Source: an uncultured Bacilli bacterium
GTDB lineage: Bacteria > Bacillota_I > Bacilli_A > RF39 > UBA660
Length of the DNA: 64,000 nt
Direction of reading: 5' to 3'
NCBI GenBank assembly: GCA_947632375.1
Contig: CANRPF010000003.1
Coordinates: 1 to 64,000 of the forward strand
A program made the position numbers and the translations under genes. Within the stretch, counting starts at the first letter, position 1. Each line of letters begins with the position of its first letter. The notes beneath the pieces are model-generated. The model saw only the letters and a program-made list of their open reading frames with translations, was not told the origin of the DNA and made no database searches. Positions 53,351-62,543 of the stretch are shown here, piece after piece.

Positions 53351-54469
53351 ATGGACGGAAAAGAATTTATAAAAGCAGTAAAAAATATTACAGAAGAAAA
53401 AGGAATTAGCGAAGAAATTGTATATGATGCTATGGAACAAGCATTGATAACAGCTTATAAGAAAAATTTTAAATCAAAAACTAATGTAAAAGTAAATATT
53501 GATAAAGTAACAGGAGACATTAAAGTATATTCATATTATGTTGTTGTAGATGAATATATTGAAGGTGAAGAATATACTGATGAAGAAGGTAATGTTCAAT
53601 ATAAAGAAGCTGAAATCAATGAAGATGCTCAAGTTCTTTTAGAAGATATAAAAGAAAAGTATCCAGATGCTAAAGTTGGGGATGTTATTCAAGAGGAAGT
53701 TACTCCAAAAGATTTTGGTAGAATAGCTGCAAGTACTGCAAAACAAGTTTTAACACAAAAAGTAAGAGAAGCTGAAAAAAATAGTATTATAGAAGAATTT
53801 AGTGATAAACAAGATGAAATAATGATTGGTGCTCTTGCAATGGAAGATGCAAAAAATTATTATGTGGACTTAGGAAGAACTAGAGGAATATTACCTAAAA
53901 ATGAAATTATTCCTGGCGAAAATTTAAAAATGGGAAGCAGTGTAAGAGTTTATATAAGTAAAATTGAAGCAACTACAAAAGGACCATTAATATTATGTAC
54001 AAGAAAACATTTTGGTTTTGTTAAGAGATTGTTTGAAAGTGTTATTCCTGAATTTAAAGAAGGAATCTTAGTTTTACATGGAGTAGCTAGAGAAGCTGGT
54101 GTAAGAAGCAAAGTAGCAGTTTCAAGTCTAAATCCTAATGTAGATCCAATTGGTGCTTGTATTGGTGAAAAAGGTAGTAGAATAGCATCTATACTTGCTG
54201 AATTAAATGGAGAAAAAGTAGATTTGGTATTATATAGTGATGATGAAGCAGAATATATAAAAAATGCATTGAGTCCTGCAAAAGATGTAATAGTAAGCAT
54301 AGTAGATAATACTAAAGAAAGAATTGCTTTAGCTGTTGTAAATGATGAAAATCAACGTTTAGCTATTGGTAAAGGTGGAATAAATATTAAACTTGCTTCT
54401 AAATTAACTAAATATAGAATAAATGTTAAAACTATGGAAGAGATACAAGAAGAAGGAAATAAAAATTAA
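53351..54469 (+). CDS. nusA: Transcription termination/antitermination factor NusA
   Basis: 372 residues. NusA N-domain (EFIKAVKNITEEKGISEEIV), S1 domain (ALAMEDAKNYYVDLGRTRGI), KH1 and KH2 (VDPIGACIGEKGSRIASILA, DENQRLAIGKGGINIKLASK). No C-terminal repeat, as in Gram-positives. Starts 3 bases after rimP. Confidence 0.96.
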   Translation: MDGKEFIKAVKNITEEKGISEEIVYDAMEQALITAYKKNFKSKTNVKVNIDKVTGDIKVYSYYVVVDEYIEGEEYTDEEGNVQYKEAEINEDAQVLLEDIKEKYPDAKVGDVIQEEVTPKDFGRIAASTAKQVLTQKVREAEKNSIIEEFSDKQDEIMIGALAMEDAKNYYVDLGRTRGILPKNEIIPGENLKMGSSVRVYISKIEATTKGPLILCTRKHFGFVKRLFESVIPEFKEGILVLHGVAREAGVRSKVAVSSLNPNVDPIGACIGEKGSRIASILAELNGEKVDLVLYSDDEAEYIKNALSPAKDVIVSIVDNTKERIALAVVNDENQRLAIGKGGINIKLASKLTKYRINVKTMEEIQEEGNKN

Positions 54470-54489
54470 ATTGCTAAGAAGGTGAAACT

Positions 54490-54747
54490 ATGAAAAATGT
54501 AAAAATTCCTATGAGAACTTGCATTGTTACAAAAGAAAAATATCCGAAAAAGGAATTAATTAGAATTGTTAAAAATAAAGAAGGAATGGTATTCATAGAT
54601 TTAAGTGGTAAGCAAAATGGTAAAGGGGTATATTTAAAAAAAGATAAAGAAGTTTTTATGAAAGCTTATAAAAATAGAGTTTTAGATAAAGCATTAGAAA
54701 CTAATGTTGACGATTCAATATACCTTGAATTAAATAAATTAATATAG
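54490..54747 (+). CDS. YlxR family RNA-binding protein
   Basis: 85 residues. IPMRTCIVTKEKYPKKELIR and GKQNGKGVYLKKDKE are the YlxR (DUF448) signatures. Usual place between nusA and infB. The ylxQ (L7Ae-like) gene that often follows is absent, since infB starts 16 bases later. Confidence 0.92.
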   Translation: MKNVKIPMRTCIVTKEKYPKKELIRIVKNKEGMVFIDLSGKQNGKGVYLKKDKEVFMKAYKNRVLDKALETNVDDSIYLELNKLI

Positions 54748-54762
54748 AAAGAAGGGATATTT

Positions 54763-56874
54763 ATGACGGTAAAAGATTATGCGTTAGAATCAGGTTTTTC
54801 TGTTCAAGAAGTTTTAGAAACTTGTAAAGAATTAGGCATCAAATGTAGTGAAGCAAGTGATTATTTAGATGATGATGCTATTGTAACCTTAGATATTTAT
54901 TTAGAAGCTAGTGAATCTAGTGATAGAGAAGGTGATTTTCTTGAACGTGATGAGTTAGATGAAGCTGTTGAAAATATAATGTTAGATTCAAAAATAAGTG
55001 CTAAAGAAAACAGTGTAAAGAAACAAAAATTAAAGAAAAAAAGTTCTCAAGAAAATGCAAATAAGAATGAATATTTGAAAAATAAAAAAGCAATGTATAA
55101 AAATAAAGAAAAACTTCAAGAAAATGAAAGTAATGATAATATTATAGTTTTTAAAGAAGGAATGACTTTAAATGATTTAGCAACTCTTTTAAATGTAGAT
55201 GGTACTAAATTAGTTCAAAAATTATTTACAATGGGTATGATGATTACTTTAAATCAAGCTATAGATTTTGAAAATGCCGAAATAATTGCTTTAGAATATG
55301 ATAAAGTTTTAAAAAGAGAAGAAACTCAAGATATCTCAAATTTTGAAGAGTATGAAATAGTTGATAAAGAAGAAGATTTAATAAATCGTCCACCTGTAAT
55401 TACTATTATGGGCCATGTAGACCATGGAAAAACTTCTCTTTTAGATTATATTAGAAATACGCATGTAGTAGATAAAGAATTTGGTGGAATAACACAACAT
55501 ATAGGTGCTTATCAAATAGATTATAATGGAAATAAGATTACGTTTATAGATACTCCAGGACATGCAGCATTTACTGAAATGAGAGCTAGAGGAGCAAGTA
55601 TTACAGATATAGTTATAATTATAGTAGCTGCTGATGATGGTGTTATGCCACAGACAAAAGAAGCAATAGATCATGCTTTAGCAGCAAATGTTCCAATAGT
55701 TGTCGCTGTTAATAAAATAGATAAACCAGGAGCAAATCCTGAAAAAATCTTACAAGAAATGGCTGAAAATAATATAACTCCAGAAGTTTGGGGTGGAAAT
55801 GTACCTTTTGTAAATATATCTGCAAAGACAGGTGAAGGTGTTGATAAATTATTAGAAACTCTTCTTGCAATAAGTGAAATGGAAAATCTTAAGGCTAATC
55901 CAAATAGATATGCTATAGGTACAGTTATAGAATCACGTGTTGATAAAGCAATAGGCGGTGTTGCAACATTATTGATTCAAAATGGAACTTTAAGATTAGG
56001 AGATCCTATTGTAGTTGGAACAGCTCATGGTAGAGTAAGAACTTTTAAAAATGATTTAGGAGAAAATATCGTAGAAGCAGGACCTAGTACACCTGTTGAA
56101 ATAACAGGCTTATCTGATAATCCATCAGCTGGCGATAAATTTATGGCTTTTGCTTCTGAAAAGGTTGCACGTGAAATCGCAGAGAAACGTTTAATTCAAT
56201 CTAAGTCAAATATAAAAAAGGAAGTTGTAACTTTTGATAGTTTATTTGAAAAATTACAATCTGGTATTAAAGAGATAAATGTTGTTTTAAAATGTGATGT
56301 TCGTGGTAGTGAAGAAGCTGTTAAGAATGCCTTAGAAAAAATAGATGTAGAAGGTGTAAGAGTTAAAGTCATAAGAAGTGGTATTGGTACTATAACAGAA
56401 TCTGATATAGTACTTGCTAATGCTAGTGATGCTATAGTTATAGGCTTTAATGTAGTTCCAAATTCAATAACTAAAGAAATAGCTAAAGAATATAATGTTG
56501 AAATGAGACTTTATACAATTATATATAAATTAGTTGAAGAAATGGAACTAGCAATGAAAGGGATGTTAGAACCAATATATGAAGAAAAAGTTATAGGTTC
56601 TTGCCAAGTAAAAAAGATATTTACTTATTCTAAAATAGGAAAAATAGCAGGAGTAATGGTAACTGATGGTGTTATAAAAAATAATGCTAAAGTTAGAATT
56701 ATAAGAGATGGAGTAATTATTTTCGATGGTAAAATAGGTAGTTTACAACGTGAAAAAGACTCTGTTAAAGAAGTTAAAGCTGGATATGAATGTGGTCTTA
56801 CAATTGATAATTATAATGACATAAAAGAAAATGATATATTTGAAGCTTATGAAGAAGTAGAAATAAAAAGATAG
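54763..56874 (+). CDS. infB: Translation initiation factor IF-2
   Basis: 703 residues. An N-terminal IF2-N type segment, a Lys-rich linker, then the G domain with G1 [10 protein letters not shown]3 DTPGHAAF, G4 NKID and C-terminal domains. Loads fMet-tRNA on the ribosome. GAAGGGATATTT precedes the ATG. Confidence 0.97.
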   Translation: MTVKDYALESGFSVQEVLETCKELGIKCSEASDYLDDDAIVTLDIYLEASESSDREGDFLERDELDEAVENIMLDSKISAKENSVKKQKLKKKSSQENANKNEYLKNKKAMYKNKEKLQENESNDNIIVFKEGMTLNDLATLLNVDGTKLVQKLFTMGMMITLNQAIDFENAEIIALEYDKVLKREETQDISNFEEYEIVDKEEDLINRPPVITIMGHVDHGKTSLLDYIRNTHVVDKEFGGITQHIGAYQIDYNGNKITFIDTPGHAAFTEMRARGASITDIVIIIVAADDGVMPQTKEAIDHALAANVPIVVAVNKIDKPGANPEKILQEMAENNITPEVWGGNVPFVNISAKTGEGVDKLLETLLAISEMENLKANPNRYAIGTVIESRVDKAIGGVATLLIQNGTLRLGDPIVVGTAHGRVRTFKNDLGENIVEAGPSTPVEITGLSDNPSAGDKFMAFASEKVAREIAEKRLIQSKSNIKKEVVTFDSLFEKLQSGIKEINVVLKCDVRGSEEAVKNALEKIDVEGVRVKVIRSGIGTITESDIVLANASDAIVIGFNVVPNSITKEIAKEYNVEMRLYTIIYKLVEEMELAMKGMLEPIYEEKVIGSCQVKKIFTYSKIGKIAGVMVTDGVIKNNAKVRIIRDGVIIFDGKIGSLQREKDSVKEVKAGYECGLTIDNYNDIKENDIFEAYEEVEIKR

Positions 56875-56885
56875 TAGGGATATTT

Positions 56886-57236
56886 ATGAATCAAATCAAA
56901 CTAAAAAGAATAGCATCTTCAATAGTTAAAGAAGTAAGTGATATTTTAAATAACGTTGCAAGAGATCGTTTAATGCATACTATTACTATAACTGATTGTG
57001 AAGTAACAAATGATTTGAGTTTTGCAAAAGTTTATTTCACTTGTGCTTTAGATATTGATAAAGAAAGTATAGAAAAAGAATTAGAAGAAGCATCTTCTTT
57101 TATAAGACATGAGTTATCTGAAAGAATAGATATAAGACATACTCCAAAGTTAATTTTTAAATTTGATGAATCAATTGAATATGGAAATCATATAGAAGAG
57201 AAAATAAAAGAAATACATGAAAAGGAAAATGTTTAG
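56886..57236 (+). CDS. rbfA: Ribosome-binding factor A
   Basis: 116 residues. KH-like cold-shock 30S maturation factor: IASSIVKEVSDILNNVARD and the later RHELSERIDIRHTPKLIFKF. Starts 11 bases after infB; its end overlaps a terminator hairpin. Confidence 0.95.
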   Translation: MNQIKLKRIASSIVKEVSDILNNVARDRLMHTITITDCEVTNDLSFAKVYFTCALDIDKESIEKELEEASSFIRHELSERIDIRHTPKLIFKFDESIEYGNHIEEKIKEIHEKENV

Positions 57237-57252
57237 AAATAAACATTTTTTT
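57227..57252 (+). terminator. Hairpin with T run between rbfA and truB
   Basis: Nine-base stem AAATGTTTA with TAAACATTT, four-base loop GAAA, then T run. Would attenuate transcription into truB. Confidence 0.75.
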
Positions 57253-57261
57253 GGTAATAAT

Positions 57262-58104
57262 ATGAACGGATTATTAATTATAAATAAAGAAAAAAATTAT
57301 ACTTCTAGAGATGTTGTAAATATAGTATCCAAATATATAAATGAAAAAAAAGTAGGACATACAGGAACGCTAGATCCAATAGCAGAAGGAGTATTAGTTT
57401 TAACAATAGGTAAATGTACTAAATTATCTAATTTAATTACTCATGAATATAAAGAATATATTGCAGAATTTGAATTAGGATTTGTTACTGATACATTAGA
57501 TATTACAGGAAAAGTTTTAAAAACTAGCCAAAAATCAGTTGATATATCTGATATTAAAAAAGTTATATTAAGTTTTATAGGAAAATATAAAACAACTGTC
57601 CCAAAATATAGTGCTATTAAAATAAATGGCAAAAAATTATACGAATATGCAAGAAATAATATAGAAGTAGAATTACCCACTAGAGAATTTGAAATAAAAG
57701 ATATAAAGATTTTAGAAATAAAAAATAATAAAGTAATTATAAAATGTTTAGTATCTAAAGGAACTTATATAAGAAGTTTAATAAGAGATATAGGAGAAAA
57801 ATTAGGTGTATATGCAACTATGACTAATTTAAAAAGAACTAAACTAGGTAATTTTAAAATAGAAGATAGCTATAAATTAGAAGATATAAAAAAAGGTAAT
57901 TATAAATTAATTACAGTAGAAGAATTATATAAAGATTATCCTATAATTAATATAGATGATAATTTATATAAAATAATAAAAAATGGAAATGTTTTAGATA
58001 ATATTTATAATAGTAAATATATACTTTTTTATTATAATAATAAATTAATTTCATTATATTATGAATATGAAAAAAGTAGGATTAAGCCTCTGATTCAGTT
58101 TTAG
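57262..58104 (+). CDS. truB: tRNA pseudouridine synthase B
   Basis: 280 residues. Makes pseudouridine-55 in tRNA. NGLLIINKEKNYTSRDVV, KVGHTGTLDPIAEGVLVLTI with catalytic Asp in GTLDP, and SKGTYIRSLIRDIGEKLGVY. ATG 57262 matches the family N terminus, though its Shine-Dalgarno is poor. Overlaps the convergent gene's end by 23 bases. Confidence 0.95.
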   Translation: MNGLLIINKEKNYTSRDVVNIVSKYINEKKVGHTGTLDPIAEGVLVLTIGKCTKLSNLITHEYKEYIAEFELGFVTDTLDITGKVLKTSQKSVDISDIKKVILSFIGKYKTTVPKYSAIKINGKKLYEYARNNIEVELPTREFEIKDIKILEIKNNKVIIKCLVSKGTYIRSLIRDIGEKLGVYATMTNLKRTKLGNFKIEDSYKLEDIKKGNYKLITVEELYKDYPIINIDDNLYKIIKNGNVLDNIYNSKYILFYYNNKLISLYYEYEKSRIKPLIQF

Positions 58105-58118
58105 ATCCTACTTTTTTT
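58071..58118. terminator. Bidirectional terminator at truB end
   Basis: Twelve-base perfect stem (58071-58082 with 58105-58116) with A and T runs; both convergent coding ends lie inside it. Confidence 0.9.
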
Positions 58119-58756
58119 ATTATTGTATAAATTATAGATAATAATAATGTCGATATAATTATTATTACAAAATTACTTGTTAAATCTATTATTAATTTAT
58201 TAAACTCAACACTTTTAGAAATATCATTTATAACTGTATAACAAATTGTATCTAATGTATATGGAATAAAAAGTGATAATGAAAATGCTATAAATGTATT
58301 AGTATATGGTGTCATTGCTTCGTATAAAATCATTATTATTGTATGACTTATATAGAAAAGTAAAATAAGTGATATTACATTTAATATATTAGGATAATAT
58401 ATTGAAAAGTTAAAAATACTTATATAATTTGGTGTTAATGTTTGTTTTAAAGCTACGTCTAATTCTAAAGTTTCATAGTTGCTAGGTATAGAAGCCATTA
58501 TTGACAAAAGTAAATTAAATACTAAAAATAATATAGATGTTATTATTACTATTTTATGTGCTTCTTTAAAACTTGTTTTATTTCTAATTAATATAATTAA
58601 AAGAAATGTTATTGGATATATAAATGAAGTAGTACTAACTTCTAATATATTTTTAGGTTCTATAAAAATTTTTTTAATACTAAATATACTACATATTATT
58701 AAAAGAATAATTAATAGCATTTTTTCTATAGTTAAATATTTCCCCGTTTTATTCAT
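58082..58756 (-). CDS. VUT/YhhQ-like membrane transporter (divergent)
   Basis: 224 residues with about six membrane helices. STTSFIYPITFLLIILIRNK followed by EAHKIVIITSILFLVFNLLL resembles the VUT (queuosine-precursor transporter) fold, and FIPYTLDTICYTVI fits its C-terminal conserved Asp-Thr region. The match is by eye and the protein is divergent, so the cargo is uncertain. No queuosine genes are visible here. Confidence 0.55.
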   Translation of the reverse strand: MNKTGKYLTIEKMLLIILLIICSIFSIKKIFIEPKNILEVSTTSFIYPITFLLIILIRNKTSFKEAHKIVIITSILFLVFNLLLSIMASIPSNYETLELDVALKQTLTPNYISIFNFSIYYPNILNVISLILLFYISHTIIMILYEAMTPYTNTFIAFSLSLFIPYTLDTICYTVINDISKSVEFNKLIIDLTSNFVIIIISTLLLSIIYTIIKKVGSKTESEA

Positions 58757-58851
58757 ACTATCACCTATAATAAAATATTATCATAATATGTTTTTTAAGT
58801 CTAGAAAAAGAATATTATTTTTGATATTATATATTTGTTTTTGGAGGCTTT

Positions 58852-60033
58852 ATGGAAAAAATTATTATAATAAAGTATGCTGAACTAAATACAAAAAAAG
58901 ATAATATTAATTATTTTTTATCTAGTTTAAAAGAAAATATAAAAAACTCTATAGGCGAATATTCTATAAAGTATGATAGAGGAAGAATGTTTATAAGTGA
59001 TAAATCTGATAATTATGATTTAATATTAGAAAAATTAAAAAATATATTTGGAATACATGAAATAAATTTAGGATATAAAATAGATACTAATGATATAAAA
59101 GAAATTGAGTCAAATTTAGTAAGTTTATTAAAAGAAAAAACATTTAAAACATTTAAAGTAGAAACAAAAAGAAGCTATAAAGGATATAATATGACTTCTA
59201 TGGAAGTAAGTCGTTATTTAGGAGGAGTAATATTAAAAAATATTAAAGGAATAAGTGTAGATGTACATAATCCTGAAATATTAGTTAATATTGAAATTCG
59301 TTTGAATGAATCTTATATATATTTTGAAAAAATAAATGGTTTAGGAGGTTATCCTGTTGGTACGTTAGGTAAAGGATTACTTATGCTAAGTGGTGGAATA
59401 GATTCTCCTGTCGCTGGTTATTTAGCTTTAAAAAGGGGAATTAGAATTGAAGGAGTATATTTTGAAAGTCCACCACATACTAGTGAAGCTGCTAAAAATA
59501 AAGTAATTAATTTATGTAAAATATTAACTAAGTATTCAGGGTATATTAAACTTCATGTAATTAATTTTACTAATATACAAGAAAGTATTTATAAAAATAT
59601 TCCACATGATTATTTGATAACTATTATGAGAAGAATGATGTATAGAATATCAACTAGATTAGCAAATAAATTTAACTCTAAAGTAATTATTAATGGAGAA
59701 AGCGTTGGTCAAGTAGCAAGTCAAACTTTAACTAGTATGAAGGCTATTAATGCTGTTACTAATATGCCTATTATTAGACCTGTTGCGTGTTTAGATAAAT
59801 TGGAAATTATTGACATTGCTAAAAAGATAGGTACTTATGATACTAGTATTTTACCTTATGAAGATTGTTGTACTATATTTGTTCCTGAGCATCCTGTTAT
59901 TAATCCTGATGAAAAAAAGTGTGAAGAATATGAATCATTAATTGATTATGAAACTTTGATAAATGAAGCTTTAAAAAATTGTGTAATTATAAAAATAAGT
60001 GATAAAAATAAAGAATATGAAGATGTATTATAA
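58852..60033 (+). CDS. thiI: tRNA 4-thiouridine synthase ThiI
   Basis: 393 residues without a rhodanese domain, like the Bacillus form. Ferredoxin-like and THUMP domains, then the PP-loop LMLSGGIDSPVAGY and the later MRRMMYRISTRLANKFNSKV. It transfers sulfur, most likely from the cysteine desulfurase at 34124, to U8 of tRNA. GGAGGCTTT precedes the ATG. Confidence 0.95.
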   Translation: MEKIIIIKYAELNTKKDNINYFLSSLKENIKNSIGEYSIKYDRGRMFISDKSDNYDLILEKLKNIFGIHEINLGYKIDTNDIKEIESNLVSLLKEKTFKTFKVETKRSYKGYNMTSMEVSRYLGGVILKNIKGISVDVHNPEILVNIEIRLNESYIYFEKINGLGGYPVGTLGKGLLMLSGGIDSPVAGYLALKRGIRIEGVYFESPPHTSEAAKNKVINLCKILTKYSGYIKLHVINFTNIQESIYKNIPHDYLITIMRRMMYRISTRLANKFNSKVIINGESVGQVASQTLTSMKAINAVTNMPIIRPVACLDKLEIIDIAKKIGTYDTSILPYEDCCTIFVPEHPVINPDEKKCEEYESLIDYETLINEALKNCVIIKISDKNKEYEDVL

Positions 60034-60040
60034 TAATTAA

Positions 60041-60069
60041 AATTGCCATAATAATAATGGTGATTTTTT
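60041..60069 (+). terminator. Terminator of thiI
   Basis: Nine-base stem AATTGCCAT with ATGGTGATT (two G-T pairs) and six T. The right arm contains the SD of the next small gene. Confidence 0.65.
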
Positions 60070-60237
60070 ATGGAATTTGAAAGAAAAAGTAATTGGAAAT
60101 CTAGTACATTAAATCCTACTTCTATTAAAGAGAATAATTTTAATTGTGCAAATATATTTGATACTAATTTAAGTAGCAAAAAGAATAATAAAAATTCATT
60201 TAAAGAAGCTATTAAATTAACTAGAAATTTTAAATAG
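60070..60237 (+). CDS. Small hypothetical protein, 55 residues
   Basis: MEFERKSNWKSSTLNPTSIK and a Lys/Asn-rich continuation ending in FKEAIKLTRNFK. AATGGTGAT lies before the ATG. Not recognised; kept because of the good site and size. Its SD is in the thiI terminator stem. Confidence 0.5.
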   Translation: MEFERKSNWKSSTLNPTSIKENNFNCANIFDTNLSSKKNNKNSFKEAIKLTRNFK

Positions 60238-60243
60238 TTTAAT

Positions 60244-60272
60244 TTGTAATTTCAGGCAAACTACTGTATAAT
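60244..60272 (+). promoter_or_regulatory. Promoter of ackA
   Basis: TTGTAA (60244-60249) and TATAAT (60267-60272), 17-base spacer. Confidence 0.7.
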
Positions 60273-60294
60273 TATTTTTGGAAAGGTGATTAAA

Positions 60295-61491
60295 TTGAAA
60301 ATTTTAAGTGTAAATGCAGGATCATCTTCTTTAAAGTTTACTTTATTTGAAATGCCTGAAGGAAAAGAATTAATTAATGGATATTTTGAAAAAATTGGAT
60401 TTGAAGATAGTTTTTATTCTATAAAATTAAATGGACTTAAAGAAAAAAAACAAAAGAGTATAAAAAATCATGATGATGCTGTAAAAGTTTTAATAGAAGA
60501 AATGATATCTAATAAGGTTATAGATACATTAGATGAAATTGATGCAGTTGGACATAGAGTTGTTCATGGAGGAGAAAAATATTCTGAATCAGTTATAATA
60601 GATCAAGAAGTTGTAGATTCTATTAATGATTTATCTCCATTAGCGCCATTACATAACCCAGCTAATTTAATAGGAGTAAAAGCTTTTATTAATGCGTTAA
60701 AAGATAAACCAAATGTAGCAGTTTTTGATACAGCTTTTCATCAAACATTAAATGAGTTACATTATCTTTATGCTATTCCTTATGAATTATATGAGAATAA
60801 CAAGATTAGAAAATATGGTTTCCATGGAACTAGTCATAAATATATAACACAATATATGAAAAAAGAATTAAATAAAGATGATGTTAATTTAATAATTTGC
60901 CATGTTGGTTCAGGTGGATCATTATGTGCAGTTAAAGATGGAAAAAGCTATGATACTACAATGGGATTTACACCTAATGCAGGAATAATGATGGGAACTC
61001 GTTCAGGAGATATTGATTATTCAATTATACCTTATATTATTAAAGAAACTAATACTACTTTAGAAGAAGTAGATAATATGCTTAATAAAAAAAGTGGTCT
61101 TATTGGTATAAGTGGTGTATCTAGTGATCATAGAGATATAGAAGAAGAAATGGCTAAAGGAAATAAATTAGCTATCTTAGCTAATGATATGTATGTAAAT
61201 AAAATCGCTAATTATATTGCAACTTATTATCTTGAATTAGATGGAGTAGTTGATGCATTAGTATTTACTGCAGGTTTAGGAGAAAATGCTATAGGATTTA
61301 GAAAAGATGTATTAAATAAATTAACTTCTTTAGGAATATATCTTGATAGTGAAAAAAATGATTCTATTGCAGGATTTAAAGATAAAAAAAGTGGTATTAT
61401 AACTACTGATGATTCTAAAATTTCTGCTTATGTTGTACCAACAAATGAAGAATTAATGATAGCATTAGATACTTATAATTTAGTAAAGTAG
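60295..61491 (+). CDS. ackA: Acetate kinase
   Basis: 398 residues. Makes ATP from acetyl phosphate. KILSVNAGSSSLKFTLFEMP, KYGFHGTSHKYITQYM, LIICHVGSGGSLCAV and GFTPNAGIMMGTRSGDIDYS are typical. The true start is TTG 60295 with AAAGGTGAT upstream; the family begins MKILSVNAG. No pta gene is adjacent. Confidence 0.96.
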   Translation: MKILSVNAGSSSLKFTLFEMPEGKELINGYFEKIGFEDSFYSIKLNGLKEKKQKSIKNHDDAVKVLIEEMISNKVIDTLDEIDAVGHRVVHGGEKYSESVIIDQEVVDSINDLSPLAPLHNPANLIGVKAFINALKDKPNVAVFDTAFHQTLNELHYLYAIPYELYENNKIRKYGFHGTSHKYITQYMKKELNKDDVNLIICHVGSGGSLCAVKDGKSYDTTMGFTPNAGIMMGTRSGDIDYSIIPYIIKETNTTLEEVDNMLNKKSGLIGISGVSSDHRDIEEEMAKGNKLAILANDMYVNKIANYIATYYLELDGVVDALVFTAGLGENAIGFRKDVLNKLTSLGIYLDSEKNDSIAGFKDKKSGIITTDDSKISAYVVPTNEELMIALDTYNLVK

Positions 61492-61504
61492 AAGAGGTTA
61501 TATA

Positions 61505-62473
61505 GTGAGCATAATATTTAAAAAGATAATAAAATCTATAAAGCAATATGAAAATATTGTTATTGCAAGACATATTGGACCAGATCCAGATGCAGTAGCG
61601 AGTCAAATTGCATTACGTGATTCCATTAGAAAAACGTTTCCAAAAAAGAATGTTTATGCAGTAGGAACACAAGTAGCTAAATTTAAATATTATGGTATTC
61701 TAGATAAAATTGATGAATCTTCTTTAAATGATGCATTATTAATTATTTTGGATGTTCCAAATAAAGCTAGGATTGATGGAGTAAATTATAATCATTATAA
61801 ATATGTAATTAGAATAGATCATCATCCTAATGTAGAAGAAATAGCAAATTTAGAATTTGTCGATGAAAAAAGTACTAGTACTTGTGAAATGATATCAGAA
61901 CTTTTACTTAGTTCTAATTTAAAAATAGATAATTCTATAGCTTCTAATTTATTTTTGGGAATAGTAGCTGATAGTGATAGATTTTTATTATCTTCTACAA
62001 CTCCTAAAACTTTTAAAATAATTACTACATTAATAGAAAATTATAATTTAGATATAAATAAATTATATTATAAATTATATGAACGTCCTATAAATGAAGT
62101 TAAATTTCAATCTTATATTGCATTAAATATGATAGTTACTTCTAATAATTTTGGATATATAAAATTAGATAAAAAAGTAATGGAAGAATTTAAAGTTGAT
62201 GCATCTGCTGCTTCAAATATGATAAATAATTTTAATTTTATAAAAGAACTATATTGTTGGGCATTCTCTAGCTATGATGAAAAAAATTCAATATATAAGA
62301 TAAATATAAGAAGTAGAGGGCCTATTATAAATGAAATCGCTAGCAAATATAATGGCGGTGGACATAAATATGCAAGCGGTGCAAGAATTAAAGAAGAACA
62401 AGAAGTAGATAATTTATTTAATGATTTAGATAATGCTTGTTTAGAATATAAAAATAATAATAAAAGCGCGTGA
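61505..62473 (+). CDS. nrnA: DHH/DHHA1 phosphoesterase (NrnA-like oligoribonuclease)
   Basis: 322 residues, GTG start with AAGAGG upstream. HIGPDPDAVAS (motif I), ILDVPN, IDHHPN and the C-terminal DHHA1 GGGHKYASGARI. Degrades short RNAs and pAp. Starts 13 bases after ackA, so likely co-transcribed. Confidence 0.9.
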   Translation: MSIIFKKIIKSIKQYENIVIARHIGPDPDAVASQIALRDSIRKTFPKKNVYAVGTQVAKFKYYGILDKIDESSLNDALLIILDVPNKARIDGVNYNHYKYVIRIDHHPNVEEIANLEFVDEKSTSTCEMISELLLSSNLKIDNSIASNLFLGIVADSDRFLLSSTTPKTFKIITTLIENYNLDINKLYYKLYERPINEVKFQSYIALNMIVTSNNFGYIKLDKKVMEEFKVDASAASNMINNFNFIKELYCWAFSSYDEKNSIYKINIRSRGPIINEIASKYNGGGHKYASGARIKEEQEVDNLFNDLDNACLEYKNNNKSA

Positions 62474-62483
62474 GCGTTTTTTT
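62462..62483 (+). terminator. Terminator after nrnA
   Basis: Small CGC/GCG stem with GTGA tetraloop-like loop, extended by AAAA/TTTT with one bulged G, then seven T in total. Overlaps the stop. Confidence 0.5.
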
Positions 62484-62543
62484 AGTTTACAAAAATCTTT
62501 TTTTGCAATAAAAAATATAATATAATAATAACAAGGTGGTAGT

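Noticed and set aside
53950..54300. 116-codon minus frame in nusA
   Set aside because: Shadow of the KH-coding region.
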